Assembly (NCBI RefSeq): GCF_004210375.1
Contig: NC_134825.1
Span: forward strand, 67,571,558-67,635,557
From: Tachypleus tridentatus
Taxonomy: Eukaryota; Arthropoda; Merostomata; Xiphosura; Limulidae
DNA: 64,000 nucleotides
Reading direction: 5' to 3'
The position numbers and the translations under genes are program-made. The notes below the pieces were generated by a model. That model ran no database searches and had not been told where the DNA came from. It was given only the letters and a program-made list of their open reading frames with translations. Each line of letters begins with the position of its first letter. Positions within the stretch are counted from its first letter, which is position 1. Positions 53,301 through 64,000 of the stretch are shown here, piece after piece.

Positions 53301-56300
53301 ATGCACACACTGACAGTATAATTTTAACTAACACTGTAGCAACCTAGAAAAGAAATGAAGAAAATTTAATGTACATACACACAAATCTGTTACACACACT
53401 AACCTTTTCAAGTGCATTGCAATAATCTACAATAACCTTGGCTAAAACACTAGTTTCTGAAAAGTCTTTCTCCATGTAAGCATCTTCTGAACATATTACT
53501 CGAATAGCCAGTCCTGGCCCTATGAATAAATATAGGAAAAAAAAAGTTGGGTTGTATTAGCACCAAGTATTTCAACTATGTTATGTAATAATAAATGTAC
53601 AGAAAGCTTCTTTTGAAATAAATTCATTTTTGATATTACTCTAATATTATTAATGACACTAACATTGTAACTATGGCTTAGGCACTTTCTTTCTTCATCA
53701 TGTGAAAAAATCGTAGGCCTGATAGAAAGTAAATCCATATCACTGTAAGGTCTTGTTTTGATAAAGGTGCATTTTATGTTATGTACAACATGGCTTTTAA
53801 TTTAATTTTATTGTGCTTATTATTATTATGATTGTATTTTACAATCTGTGTGTCATTCTGATAATCTACCTCTTCCTATTAAAATACTTTAACCCTCTCC
53901 CCAAGAGCATATTCTTCTGTGCATGTCGCAAGGTTTCATGGCATTACATACAAAATTTAAAAAAACTACCTTCTTTTCAAAGTATAATAATAATCCCAGT
54001 TTTAAAAGCATACAACTTAATTTTTTTTAAACATAGCAACATTAAAAAAAAACAAACACTGATTTTCCCCTAGTCTGAAAATCATGATGCTCTTCTACAA
54101 CTTAACACCTCAGTAAAAAGTATTAAATTTAGCATGAATTATACATTATGTTGCCATCACTTAGACAAATCAATTTCTTACACCCTTCAATTTTGTTTGG
54201 TTACAGAACCAAATAAAAAATTAGACACCTCTTACTAGACCCATCTGCCCACTTTCAGAAATCGTCAATAGTTTTTCTCTGATGCTCAGTACTGTATTAC
54301 ATTGTTTTTATGTACACATAATTGACAATTTCACTTTCAGTTCAAGGTTTATTCTCACAGAAAACAATGACAAGCTTAGATAAATGTTTTTTATGACCCA
54401 TGTCACAGTTAAAATGCCACAGAAAAACAACCTCATTATGGTGCACTGCCTGCTTTTTGAATGCTAATATTCTATGTTCTTTGGTGTTTTTAATTAAAAA
54501 AATAATTTAGTATAATACTACCATTAGTATATAAAGTAGGGTTAAGTGTCATTGACAGTGAAATGCAGAAACAAAATAGAAGCATTCTTATTTTTCATGT
54601 GTAATCTTTAGTCTTATAAAAGTAACTAAAATGCATAAAATGTAGAAAACTTTAGGATACGTAAATAAACTGAATAATTTTTTTTTTTTTTTAAATGAAG
54701 TATGCTTGTGACTAGTTTGTGTGTGATGAGAGCTGCACATCTGCCAAGTGATTTTAGACTCATAACAGCATGTATTACTTAGACTAGATTCAAAGGGCAA
54801 TCAAAACAATAACAATTTTTGTATAATTAAATGTATATTGTTATGATGCTAAAGCTTTTCAGGATAAACAAATTAGTTTTGTACAACAACATGAAGACAT
54901 TCTAAAAATTAAAAGGGGATAATTTGTATCCGTTTCATTTTTATTTCACTGACAAAAAAGTTTGAAATTTATTTAGAAGGTTTCAGAGATTACGCAAATA
55001 AATGTCGAGATTGTTGAAACAAAAGTATTTTCAATCTTAATGTGGAAATCACTTTGGACTTGGATGAGTAAAAAGTACAAGACAGCTTCTTCCAGTGTAT
55101 CCTGTTTTATATGCTGAACTTGCTTTTAGGTACCCAATTTTTTTTTCCAAATAAAAAATTTATGCTAAATCATTAAATAAACTACTACTATCGTAACTTC
55201 ACTACAATGAAACAAAGATTTATCTAGAATTTGGATTTGTCAAAGTACTTAAAAAAAAACAAACTTGACATGCAAACTTCTTTAAACTCACCAGGAAATG
55301 GATGTCTCTGAGTTAGTTCCAATGGTAGACCCAAATCTTTTCCCAAAATTCTCACTTCATCTTTATGAAAATCTTTTAATGGTTCTACAATTCTTCCTTC
55401 TTCTCGTAATAGACGCACAAGTTCTGTGTCATTGTGGTGCGTTTTGATTGTATCGGCTTGATTACTGGCTATCTTGGAGGCACTTTCTATTAGATCAGGT
55501 CTTAAAGTTCCTTCAGGAAAAGATCACAGATGAAAGAAACATACTAATAAGGCATAATTCAGTATTAGGCTTACATAAAAATGAAGGTAATTATATAAAA
55601 CAAGTATATTTTCTCACAATTAAATAGGCAGTTCTCAGAAGTTATTAGACTAAAGATTAAATGTATGATTTAACATTTTGAATAGAACTGACCAATCAGC
55701 TTGATCAATGAAATTGATTAATGCCAAAAAACAACTTAAACATTAGTGTTTCAGGTGATGACTAAGTTTAGTAATAAATTAAAGTCTCATGCAAGAATAA
55801 ATTAACAAGTGACAGATTATCACATTTTATCCAAACATCCATTTTTATTTATTAAATAGTTTATATATATATATATACACATAAAGCCAGTTTCAACAAT
55901 GTTTCTAAAAATGTAAGAAATGATTAATCAAGAAAGCTAAAATTATGAAGAGATTGTATTTAACAGAAAGTTTGGAATATAGTAGACACAAGTCACCAAA
56001 TAAAGAAAAAATGGAAAATTATTTTTGAAATGTTAAATATATATAATAATCATTACTTTAGCATTTCATTAATTTAAGAGTAAATAAGTTACAATGTCAA
56101 ATTTAAAAGAAAACCCAAACATGTCTGAAGATCATCACTGGGTAAGGGACAGAAAAACTATCACTTTAAGACTAACCCTTTCACAGCATAGGATCTGTAT
56201 GTGGAACTGATCTCAACCATTTTGTGCTTGTTATATAGATTATGCTATTACTTTTAAATTAGCAAGTATATGTCAATGAAATTTGGCAGACTATAAGGAA

Positions 56301-58932
56301 AAATTACAATAATTTCATATGCAAGTTTAGATTTTTTTTTAAATGTTAAGTCTTAAAAAGTTTGGTTAAGCAGATTTCCTTATGCTTTTTTTTTTTAAAT
56401 TACAAAGTAATTTTCATATTTCACATACAAAATCCTTTTAATATTCACATGGTTTTATCAAATATTTGAAGAAAAAACTTTTATTTTCACAAAGGAATCT
56501 CTGTTTCTGTTCAGTCAGTTTGACTGATCTTTTAATCACCATGTAAAATTAGTAAATAAATATAAATTGTCCTTTTTTTCTAAAATGACTACAGATAACA
56601 AAATTGTTTAGACTACATAATTTAAATCTCATTACATTATAGATTTGCAGATTTATTATTTTATTATATTGACCCTTCTGCTGTACCTGGTTAACAATAT
56701 AGAAGTTAGAATGATGTGACATGTGCAATCATGATACTGCATCCAATAATATAAAACTATCTTGTTTGTACTTTAGTGGACTAATGTTTTAAGTAGTCAC
56801 ATTTCACATATATTATCAGGCTGTTGTATATGTTTAAAAGAAAATGTGAAATAAGTACATCTTTTTGTTGTTTAATTTAATTAAAATAAGTTCTTTTAGA
56901 CTCAAACTTCTGCTAATGAGTTGTAAATTTATAAATAGCATCTTTAAAGAATTGGACATCCTTTGATGTAATGAAGTCTTCAAAGACATTAATTAACCTT
57001 TGGTTTGTAAACTTTGTTTTTTCTTCAAAAAAGTCGATCTCTAAGGAAAAGATCTGGTGAATATGGTGGATTAGGAAGGTTTCATTCTGTAGTTCATTCA
57101 ATTTTTGTACAGTAATAACTGACAAATGAGGTCAAGCATTGGTACGAAGGAGTATAGGTCCATTGTGACTGGATATTTTCATGACAACTTTTGATGCATA
57201 ATTAAGTTCATAACAATATTTCTCTGCTGCAATTGTTTCTCCTGGGTTTAAGAATGAATGGATAACACCTGTTGATTCTGGTGTTTCTTCATAGTCAAAC
57301 CACTTTCTTGATCGTCGTTGTCAACTGTCCTACAGAACAGATTTTATTACAGATGACAATACTATAGAGAAATTGGTTATTTTTATTGGGAACAAAGAGT
57401 GAGGAACAAATTTTAACTTCTTATTTGATGGTTCTCAATCAATTCACAAGGTACCCATTTATTGAGCTTTTTCACCTTACCAATTGCTTCAAAATGTCAG
57501 GAGACTGTTGAATAATGAATATTAAGGTTGTCAACAAGTTTTCTCAGTTTGGTAAGAATGAGAATTCAACTAAGGCCTTTAGTTCTTGCTCATTAATGGT
57601 TGTCTGAGGGTGGGCCATGAGATTAATTTTTATGGCTTTTGTCACCAAAGCAAAATCTTCTAGACCACTGCTGTGCTTTGCACTCATTAGCTGTGCTATC
57701 ATCAAATGCATGATTGATATTATGAGCAGCTGTCACTGTATTGTGACTATTCTTAAACTTGTACAAAAAACATGAACATCAATTTAATCCATGGTGACAA
57801 AAATCAATAATATGATTTAGTTTCTGAAATAAGTAAAGTGAACTTGAAGAGAACCAGAAAATATAGTACATTATCATAACAAATTTATGATGATTTGTCT
57901 CTTTCCACCACTAAAAATAGTTTGAAGTTTGCACATGAAAATCCAACATTTCACATGCAACAGCCTGGACATACATTACTAATAGTTTCAAACAAACCAG
58001 TAAATAAAGGAAACAACTATCTCTTCTAGTTATTGCTTGTCATAAAACCTGAGAAAACACCGAGAAGACATTTTGAGCTTTCAATTGGTTATTCACATGT
58101 CGTATATAGAAGTGCATAAGGGACTATTTCCATATAGTGATAAGTCAACAAATAGACAAGATAAAAGTTTTTATTTTAAAATTCTGGCTTTTTTTATATT
58201 GGTAATTTGAGTTCCTAATTAGTACAAAACACACTGAGTTTTGACATTACAAATATTAACTTAAACCACTGCTACATTCGACGTACCACGTGACAGAAAA
58301 AAAAGTTTAAATGTGTTTAATATTTATTTTTAGATTCAGAAATTAAATAAGGTATAAAGTTTGAATTATAATCTACAGTTTGATATCAAACTTCACATAA
58401 CTTCATAAAATAGTAGCTTAATAAAATTTTGAATGCAAGTCAACAAATTCAAAAACATGACTTTTCATCCATGACCCTTCTGAAAAGGGTTAAACCTAAA
58501 AGCATAAAAATTGGAAAGGTCAGTAACAAATTCTACCATAAGTATATCTTGAAAAATTTACAACTTACACTCAATTTATTGAAAATTATGAAAACCAAAT
58601 TTACAAAACATACCTTGTCCTAAAAACACGTCATCTGGCTTCAACTGTAGTTCTGAAACAATGTCATTGGCAACCTATGATTTTATTGAGAAAAAAACTT
58701 CAAAATATGAAAAGAACATGAACCTTTAGAAACAAAGTATATCACTATTTCCTCCTCTCCAATCAAACCTAATTAATTAGTCACTTCAAGATTCTTTAAT
58801 TTAACCTTTTAACTACTGTACATAATAGGATGTTTCCCTGGTTGGCTGGTCTGCATATCACACGTTTTAGGTTTTCCCACCACTATTTGAAATATTGGCT
58901 GATCTTATTGTACTACTGACCCCTCATAGATG

Positions 58933-58973
<41 letters not shown>

Positions 58974-61900
58974 CAGGAAAAGTGCATAACAGATATGAAG
59001 TATTTATACCACAGTTTTAGATGTATATTAGTGAGCTAAGTAATACTTGCACAATATAGTTGTATTATAACTAATGCTGTGTCATTATGTAAGATAAGGG
59101 CACAATACAGCATCTAGAATAAGCAAGTTCTGCTTGCTTTTCCATTTTATCTCATAGTCAGTAAGGGTTATTCAGGGCCCATCTAAATAAAGTATACTGT
59201 GGAGGTTTTCTATTCCAACTGAACAGTGAAAGGGTTAATTATATTTCTGACTCACCAATACCATCTGATGCCTATAATTCAAAAACACAGCAATTTACAT
59301 TTTCTCAGTATACAGGTAGTTAAGTTCAACACTTACATTCACAAATGTGTCTCCAATTATTTTTCTCTTTTCTTCAGGATTTGTGGTCATGCATAACATT
59401 TTTGTAGTTCTTTTCCTCACAGGGTCATTTTTGTCAATGGGGACAGTAGTCATGCTATTATAAAACTGATGGGAGGCATCAACAACTGAGAAAAAAAAGG
59501 AAAAACATTTATAAACACGTGCAAAATATACAACTTAAGGTTTCTCAGGGGTCTTAGAATGTTTTAATAAAAATAAAAAATTTCAATTCTGAATTATGGA
59601 CACACTGAAAGTAGCAGGTTTCACTTCTACTGTATTCTTGCACAGATCTTAATTGTATTTACAACTTTGATTTTTTTTAATTACATATATTTACAATTTT
59701 TAACTTGTAATGATGCACAAAAGAAGTACAACATTCAAGTCTAATAGATGTAATAAACTATTTCGAACACAGATAACAAAGAAGTTATATAAAGTTATAT
59801 CTGCATGTTAACAGCTAATCGCATTGATATTTTCATTTTCTGACGAGGAACTTTATTTTACCTCTTAATTTCAAACCTAGTTGCCGAAGTGAATGTTCCA
59901 CCTGAAGGCTTTCATTTTTTCTCATAAAACCATTATTAACATGAATAGCAATGAGCCTTTCCTCTCCAAGTGCTCTGTGTACAAGTGCAGCACAAACAGT
60001 TGAGTCCACTCCTCCACTAACCAACATCTGTTGTTATAGTAGAATAACGAGATAACTATTTATATCAAACTTTCACAACATATATTCAAACACAAGCCTA
60101 TTATTTTCTGTGTTAAACATTTTTAAATGTATGAGAAGAAAAAAGATCTTAATATCCATAATTGAAGCCAGCAAGTGATCTAAAATAATACATCCATTAA
60201 CTTATCATATTAGGATGTTTCTAAGGACAAATTATAAATACTTAAATTTATGATACTGTATTAATACTTTAGACACTTATTAATTCTAATGGTACTTACT
60301 GATATTACCAAATTGAGAAAACTGCAAGTTTCACTAGACTTCCTTTGAATACTTGTTAAACATTATGCCTCTCAAATAAAGTATTATAAAAGTCAAAACA
60401 CTTAAATTCAATAACAAAAATAAAGTCCATAAAATTAAATATTTCTTCCCAGAATAAGTACTTCAATCATCCTGATTTGTTACAAACAGACAACTACTAG
60501 TTAATACAGTCAACTCTCAATAATTTCAATATTAGTAGCAATACTCAATCATCCTGATTTGTTACAAACAGACAACTACTAGTTAATACAGTCAACTCTC
60601 AATAATTTCAATATTAGTAGCAATACTCAATCATCCTGATTTGTTACAAACAGACAACTACTAGTTAATACAGTCAACTCTCAATAATTTCAATATTAGT
60701 AGCAATACTCAATCATCCTGATTTGTTACAAACAGACAACTACTAGTTAATACAGTCAACTCTCAATAATTTCAATATTAGTAGCAATACTCAATCATCC
60801 TGATTTGTTACAAACAGACAACTACTAGTTAATACAGTCAACTCTCAATAATTTCAATATTAGTAGCAATACTCAATCATCCTGATTTGTTACAAACAGA
60901 CAACTACTAGTTAATACAGTCAACTCTCAATAATTTCAATATTAGTAGCAATACTCAATCATCCTGATTTGTTACAAACAGACAACTACTAGTTAATACA
61001 GTCAACTCTCAATAATTTCAATATTAGTAGCAATACTCAATCATCCTGATTTGTTACAAACAGACAACTACTAGTTAATACAGTCAACTCTCAATAATTT
61101 CAATATTAGTAGCAATACTCAATCATCCTGATTTGTTACAAACAGACAACTACTAGTTAATACAGTCAACTCTCAATAATTTCAATATTAGTAGCAATAC
61201 TCAATCATCCTGATTTGTTACAAACAGACAACCACTAGTTAATACAGTCAACTCTCAATAATTTCAATATTAGTAGCAATACTCAATCATCCTGATTTGT
61301 TACAAACAGACAACTACTAGTTAATACAGTCAACTCTCAATAATTTCAATATTAGTAGCAATACTCAATCATCCTGATTTGTTACAAACAGACAACCACT
61401 AGTTAATACAGTCAACTCTCAATAATTTCAATATTAGTAGCAATACTCAATCATCCTGATTTGTTACAAACAGACAACTACTAGTTAATACAGTCAACTC
61501 TCAATAATTTCAATATTAGTAGCAATACTCAATCATCCTGATTTGTTACAAACAGACAACTACTAGTTAATACAGTCAACTCTCAATAATTTCAATATTA
61601 GTAGCAATACTCAATCATCCTGATTTGTTACAAACAGACAACTACTAGTTAATACAGTCAACTCTCAATAATTTCAATATTAGTAGCAATACTCAATCAT
61701 CCTGATTTGTTACAAACAGACAACTACTAGTTAATACAGTCAACTCTCAATAGTTTCAATATTAGTAGCAATACTCAATCATCCTGATTTGTTACAAACA
61801 GACAACTACTAGTTAATACAGTCAACTCTCAATAATTTCAATATTAGTAGCAATACTTTTTTCATAAAAAACTTACCAGTACTTTTTTATCACCAACAGT

Positions 61901-63695
61901 TTTTTTAATAAATTCAATACATTCAATTTCTCGACTATGCATGGTGAAGGAACCTTTAAGCCCAGCTATATCATAAAGAAAGTTTTTCATAATCTCTTTT
62001 CCTTTTTCTGTTAGATCAACTTCTGGATGAAACTGGACTCCATAAATCTTTAATTTTTCATTTGCAATAGCTGAAAATGCAAAAAACATTAAAACACTAT
62101 GTACAAATTCACTCGTGGTTCATCAGCGACAGTTGATAAAGTTATTAAATGCTGATGAGATTTTATAAAACAAAAACTTAAAATCCATAAACAGTCACTT
62201 TCTTTATGAAGTTGTTTTCAGATCCATTTCTTCCCTACTGCTCATTCTTCAATTCAATGATCTTTAATAAAGTTGCTAATATGTTTAAACAGTAACAAAA
62301 TCTTACTTGTGATATTTGCATCAATTTAAAGTGTTCAAATTTCAAACATTACACTGCAACATTTTAATAAAAAAATTAAAAATGATTACCCACATTTTAG
62401 ATTTTTAAAATTATCATGTTTACCTATTCCTACATTCTTTTAAACTGTCCTATAAGATTAACACTTGATGAAAATGTAAATTTTATCACTGATTTGAAGT
62501 AAAACAATTACATGCAACTTCTGTTTGCAATCACTAGTTCAAAATAAAATAAAGTTTACCAAATTCTAATCAAGTCAGTCAACTTTTTTTAAAGTTGTTA
62601 ATCAAACGGTTGTATTGAGTTTTTTTTCGTACAAAGTTTTAAACCCATTTTTATTCATTTATATAATTTCTTATATCTTTTTTATGATTTCTGTAGCTCA
62701 TTAAAGCATTCACTTTGGTTAACAAGACTTAACCTTGTTGGCCAAATAAAAACTTTTTGTCATTAAGTGTATATAAAAAAAATGCACTCAATTAGACATA
62801 CCTCATCTTGTTCCATAAAATATCCTACTTGAAATGAAATGTAAAAATGATAAGGCAGCTTTTTTCCAAAGTTTGGGAGAAAATTAGGTTTAATTATGGT
62901 GAAAGTTTACAAACACTTTTTCTTCATCATCACACCATCAAGTTTAGCTTTTATCACCTTCATGATGACGAGAAATCCACTTGAAGCGAAAAAGTATCTT
63001 AGGATGGCTGGTATGGATACTAAACACATTTACCAAAACATAGCACAGAACAGCTTTGACTTTCTTAGGTCATCTTCTGGTTAACCAAAAACCTCTTTTG
63101 ACCTAAGAAGATTGAAATGCTGTTTTCTGCTATATTTTGGTAAAAGCTCTTCCGAGATACTTATCACTTTATTCTGTACTTTATGCAAATATAAACTTGA
63201 AAAAAGAATCAATTTTTAGTGTGTGTTTAAGTTAGTAAACTATGACAATGAAAGCTGAGATACATGCAATTACATCACAAAATGACAACTGCAGTTGAGA
63301 AAAAGATACTGATTAAAAACAATAGAATTGTACTTTTATTCAAGTCACAAGATAAAAAATACTATTAATTTCCTCTTAGGGATTATGAGTATTTTATTAT
63401 ATTCAGAAAGTTATGAAATTCACACACTATTTTATTGAGAGTAAGTTAAAACTAACCCATATATTTAATTGAATAATTATATTCCTTTTGTAGTTCAATG
63501 GTCTAATTTTGTTTTGAGGTGATACACACACACACACACAACAGGATTCTAATTTATAAAGAAATCCACCAATATAAAGTATAAAAAATACCTGAAATGG
63601 AACGCCCACGAGTAGCTACGACCTTAAGGTTGACAGCAACCTTATCCACTCCATCACCATGTGTTAAAAGCACCAACTCTTCTTTCTCAAGACCT
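44199..63695 (-). CDS. GMPS: GMP synthase (glutamine-hydrolysing), eleven 3' exons; 5' end beyond the window
   Basis: Makes GMP from XMP, ATP and glutamine in the cytosol, the last step of de novo guanine nucleotide synthesis. Exons on -: 63695-63592, 62070-61877, 60027-59862, 59485-59337, 58674-58614, 55510-55292, 53519-53404, 52907-52782, 51714-51596, 51178-50875, 44300-44199. Every junction keeps the frame; 552 residues are encoded. Visible domains: the end of the class I glutaminase with its His-x-Glu (QFHPEV), the ATP-pyrophosphatase P-loop SGGVDST, and the C-terminal dimerisation/XMP-binding region ending PPGTTEWE. The extended eukaryote-type insert is present. The glutaminase Cys nucleophile and about 140 N-terminal residues lie upstream of 64000. 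The last intron (6.6 kb) is mostly a LINE. Confidence 0.97.
44762..44990 (-). repeat. Duplicated ~115-bp block in the LINE 3' UTR
   Basis: 'gccaggaagactgaag' and 'ttggcctttccagtcctggg' occur twice in the same order (about 44762-44880 and 44881-44990), so the 3' UTR carries a direct repeat. Confidence 0.8.
45026..45800 (-). pseudogene. LINE RNase H domain and C-terminal tail, decayed
   Basis: All four acidic RNase H positions are recognisable: [14 protein letters not shown] (45.79 kb), [10 protein letters not shown] (45.69 kb), YTDSLS (45.62 kb) and [10 protein letters not shown] (45.47 kb). A C-terminal tail with a CX2CX4H-like motif ([13 protein letters not shown]) follows, typical of RNase H-bearing LINEs. 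Confidence 0.82.
46300..47553 (-). pseudogene. LINE reverse transcriptase domain, decayed
   Basis: Landmarks on -: a segment like [19 protein letters not shown] near 47.15 kb, and LFVDDFRIS near 46.68 kb, the (F/Y)xDD catalytic motif. A later block with [12 protein letters not shown] and LGLIFD follows near 46.5 kb. Numerous stops. Confidence 0.85.
47800..48627 (-). pseudogene. LINE apurinic-type endonuclease domain, decayed
   Basis: Begins LIQCNCQGF (QWN-type start), then SLQET with the metal-binding Glu. [14 protein letters not shown] carries the Asp/Asn pair, and a degenerate [12 protein letters not shown] ends the fold. Split by a stop near 48.44 kb. Confidence 0.85.
49100..49860 (-). 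pseudogene. LINE ORF1 (nucleic-acid-binding, zinc knuckles), decayed
   Basis: On - at about 49.29-49.11 kb there are three consecutive knuckles: a first CX2CX4HX4C (with an in-frame stop inside), [14 protein letters not shown], and [15 protein letters not shown]. The preceding sequence includes a typical ORF1 stretch ([12 protein letters not shown], then TVPCPP). ORF1 proteins bind element RNA. Confidence 0.8.
50309..50473 (+). mobile_element. 165-bp foldback element with 12-bp target-site duplication (family FB, copy 3)
   Basis: The 12-mer 'ggattagtcttt' lies at 50297-50308 and 50474-50485. Inverted arms are 50312-50337 and 50415-50440. Between them, + reads CTGATGATACC, AAAGA, GATCAAAATG (from 50367), close to the hammerhead pattern CTGATGA-stem-GAAA. 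The + 3' end is 'caagtgggttttctcatcat'. It abuts the LINE's target-site duplication. Confidence 0.8.
50875..51178 (-). CDS. GMPS: GMPS penultimate exon
   Basis: 101 codons: [47 protein letters not shown] and FMTGIPATP. Donor 'gtatta', before the 6.6-kb LINE-bearing intron. Confidence 0.97.
51596..51714 (-). CDS. GMPS: GMPS exon ([13 protein letters not shown])
   Basis: The conserved [12 protein letters not shown] block of the dimerisation domain, to CHNINR. Donor 'gtaacg'. Confidence 0.96.
52782..52907 (-). CDS. GMPS: GMPS exon (eukaryotic extension)
   Basis: 42 codons ending [10 protein letters not shown]. Acceptor 'gattccag', donor 'gtgaga'. Confidence 0.96.
53404..53519 (-). CDS. GMPS: GMPS exon (PGLAIRV)
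   Basis: [18 protein letters not shown] and the start of the eukaryotic extension. Acceptor 'ttcatag', donor 'gttagt'. Confidence 0.96.
54100..55010 (+). repeat. Dispersed ~0.9-kb repeat, copy B
   Basis: Colinear with 14060-14985. It lies in the GMPS intron between exons 55510-55292 and 53519-53404, antisense to the gene. Confidence 0.65.
55292..55510 (-). CDS. GMPS: GMPS exon (TLRPDLIES to RHPFP)
   Basis: [19 protein letters not shown] and [10 protein letters not shown] are diagnostic GMP-synthetase blocks. Donor 'gtgagt'. Confidence 0.97.
56913..57790 (-). pseudogene. Second mariner transposase pseudogene
   Basis: Read on - from 57790: [17 protein letters not shown], [21 protein letters not shown], a region like ILLRTNAxPHLS (the second catalytic motif with Asp lost), then [16 protein letters not shown]. 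The end is [19 protein letters not shown]. It differs clearly from the mariner at 6.1-7.4 kb and belongs to another subfamily, closer in appearance to SETMAR-type mariners. Many stops; terminal repeats not found. It lies in a GMPS intron. Confidence 0.85.
58614..58674 (-). CDS. GMPS: GMPS short exon
   Basis: 20 codons plus one base ([20 protein letters not shown]). Acceptor 'catag', donor 'gtatgt'. Confidence 0.95.
58935..58972. repeat. (TA)n microsatellite
   Basis: Uninterrupted TA run of about 19 repeats in a GMPS intron. Confidence 0.95.
59337..59485 (-). CDS. GMPS: GMPS exon ([11 protein letters not shown] to GDTFVN)
   Basis: Contains [16 protein letters not shown], a conserved pyrophosphatase-domain segment. 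Acceptor 'ttctcag', donor 'gtaagt'. Confidence 0.96.
59862..60027 (-). CDS. GMPS: GMPS exon with the ATP-pyrophosphatase P-loop
   Basis: [20 protein letters not shown] carries the PP-loop SGGVDST, followed by [12 protein letters not shown]. Confidence 0.97.
60463..61856. repeat. 82-bp minisatellite, 17 complete copies
   Basis: The phrase 'tcaatcatcctgatttgtta' recurs every 82 bp from 60463 to 61775, giving 17 full units. I see only a few point differences: 'accactag' in copies 10 and 12, and 'aatagttt' in copy 16. It makes up about three quarters of a 1.85-kb GMPS intron. Confidence 0.97.
61877..62070 (-). CDS. GMPS: GMPS exon with the glutaminase His/Glu
   Basis: [17 protein letters not shown] supplies the His and Glu of the catalytic triad. 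It ends GDKKVL at the start of the pyrophosphatase fold. Donor 'gtaagt', followed 20 nt later by the 82-bp minisatellite. Confidence 0.96.
62961..63160 (-). mobile_element. 200-bp foldback element with 10-bp target-site duplication (family FB, copy 4)
   Basis: 'ttatcacctt' at 62951-62960 and 'ttatcacttt' at 63161-63170 flank it. It starts 'catgatgacgagaaatccac', as in the family. Two hammerhead-like cores face each other: on - at 63080-63052 (AGAAGATGACC, TAAGAA, AGTCAAAGC) and on + at 63091-63119 (TTGACC, TAAGAA, GATTGAAATG). It lies in a GMPS intron. Confidence 0.7.
63527..63541. repeat. Short (CA)n tract
   Basis: Seven-unit CA run in a GMPS intron. Confidence 0.9.
63592..63695 (-). CDS. 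GMPS: GMPS exon (glutaminase domain)
   Basis: 34 full codons: [20 protein letters not shown] and the strand after it. Acceptor 'attctag', donor 'gtattt'. The preceding exon is not in the window. Confidence 0.95.
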
Positions 63696-64000
63696 CTAGA
63701 ATTAAAAAATAAATTATCACTAAGAAGGAGCACAGAATAATAAAATCTAAATTGGGTATGTGTTGAAGATTGCTGTTCTTTTAACCAAAGATGAAACTGA
63801 AAAGATAATGTGACAGAAGCCTATTTCATCACTTAAATGGCCATACTCTATATTGTGGAATAAAGTTTTCCCTATTCAAGGCTCATCAGCAAGCAAATTA
63901 ATTACAACTGAATCCCTTATAATGAAGTATATATCTATGGGAGTTTTGAGTTTTTTTAATTCACCATACAGCAACTTAATTGAAGTATGTGAATAATGTT

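Noticed and set aside
60463-61856. CRISPR-like array
   Set aside because: The 82-bp units are contiguous and identical, without variable spacers, and lie in an animal intron; this is a minisatellite.
62120-62165. 'ctgatgagattttataaaac' as another hammerhead core
   Set aside because: The stem II pairing does not form and there are no family arms or termini around it; chance match.

Overview
The window is animal nuclear DNA: AT-rich, with intron-containing genes and many decayed transposons. The organism is probably a chelicerate and most likely a horseshoe crab. I infer this from the tRNA-headed SINE family (head with a B-box-like GGTTCGAATCC, body containing 'tacactgctaaattaggga', tail near 'agctttgcgcgaaa'), which I associate with Xiphosura. 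It is not proven by the sequence.

Three conserved housekeeping genes account for nearly all real coding sequence. (1) A Y-box (YBX1-type) RNA-binding protein on +: the five exons here (2915-17692) encode everything downstream of the cold-shock domain, and the 5' exons lie before base 1. Its 3' UTR carries a degenerate ~29-bp repeat and a poly(A) signal at 18777. (2) A complete enolase gene on -: eight coding exons (34365 down to 28829) give exactly 433 residues, with a non-coding first exon and a TATA box near 36.5 kb. One of its introns is a GC-AG intron. (3) GMP synthase on -: eleven 3' exons (63695 down to 44199) encode 552 residues from the end of the glutaminase domain to the C-terminus, and the 5' exons lie past base 64000. 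Enolase and GMPS are tandem in the same direction, and YBX converges on enolase across about 10 kb of transposon debris. Enolase (glycolysis), GMPS (guanine nucleotide synthesis) and the Y-box protein (mRNA binding) have no evident shared pathway.

The rest is mobile DNA and repeats. It includes two different mariner pseudogenes (6.1-7.4 kb and 56.9-57.8 kb), a Tc1-type transposon with a nested hAT MITE (10.9-12.6 kb), and Ty3/gypsy gag and pol fragments in opposite orientation (21.2-23.1 kb). A Tigger/pogo element (23.2-24.8 kb), a deleted Tc1-like element (25.1-25.6 kb) and a hAT transposase pseudogene (25.6-26.7 kb) follow. There is a LINE fragment in enolase intron 1, and a near full-length 5.6-kb LINE with endonuclease, reverse transcriptase and RNase H in the last GMPS intron. 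Several SINEs have clear target-site duplications. GMPS also contains a very homogeneous 82-bp x 17 minisatellite starting 20 nt from a splice donor.

The most novel signal is a family of four very short (100-200 bp) foldback elements at 4.9, 41.8, 50.3 and 63.0 kb. They share terminal sequence, three have 10-14 bp target-site duplications, and three carry a hammerhead-ribozyme-like core. I read them as non-autonomous, Penelope/retrozyme-like retroelements.
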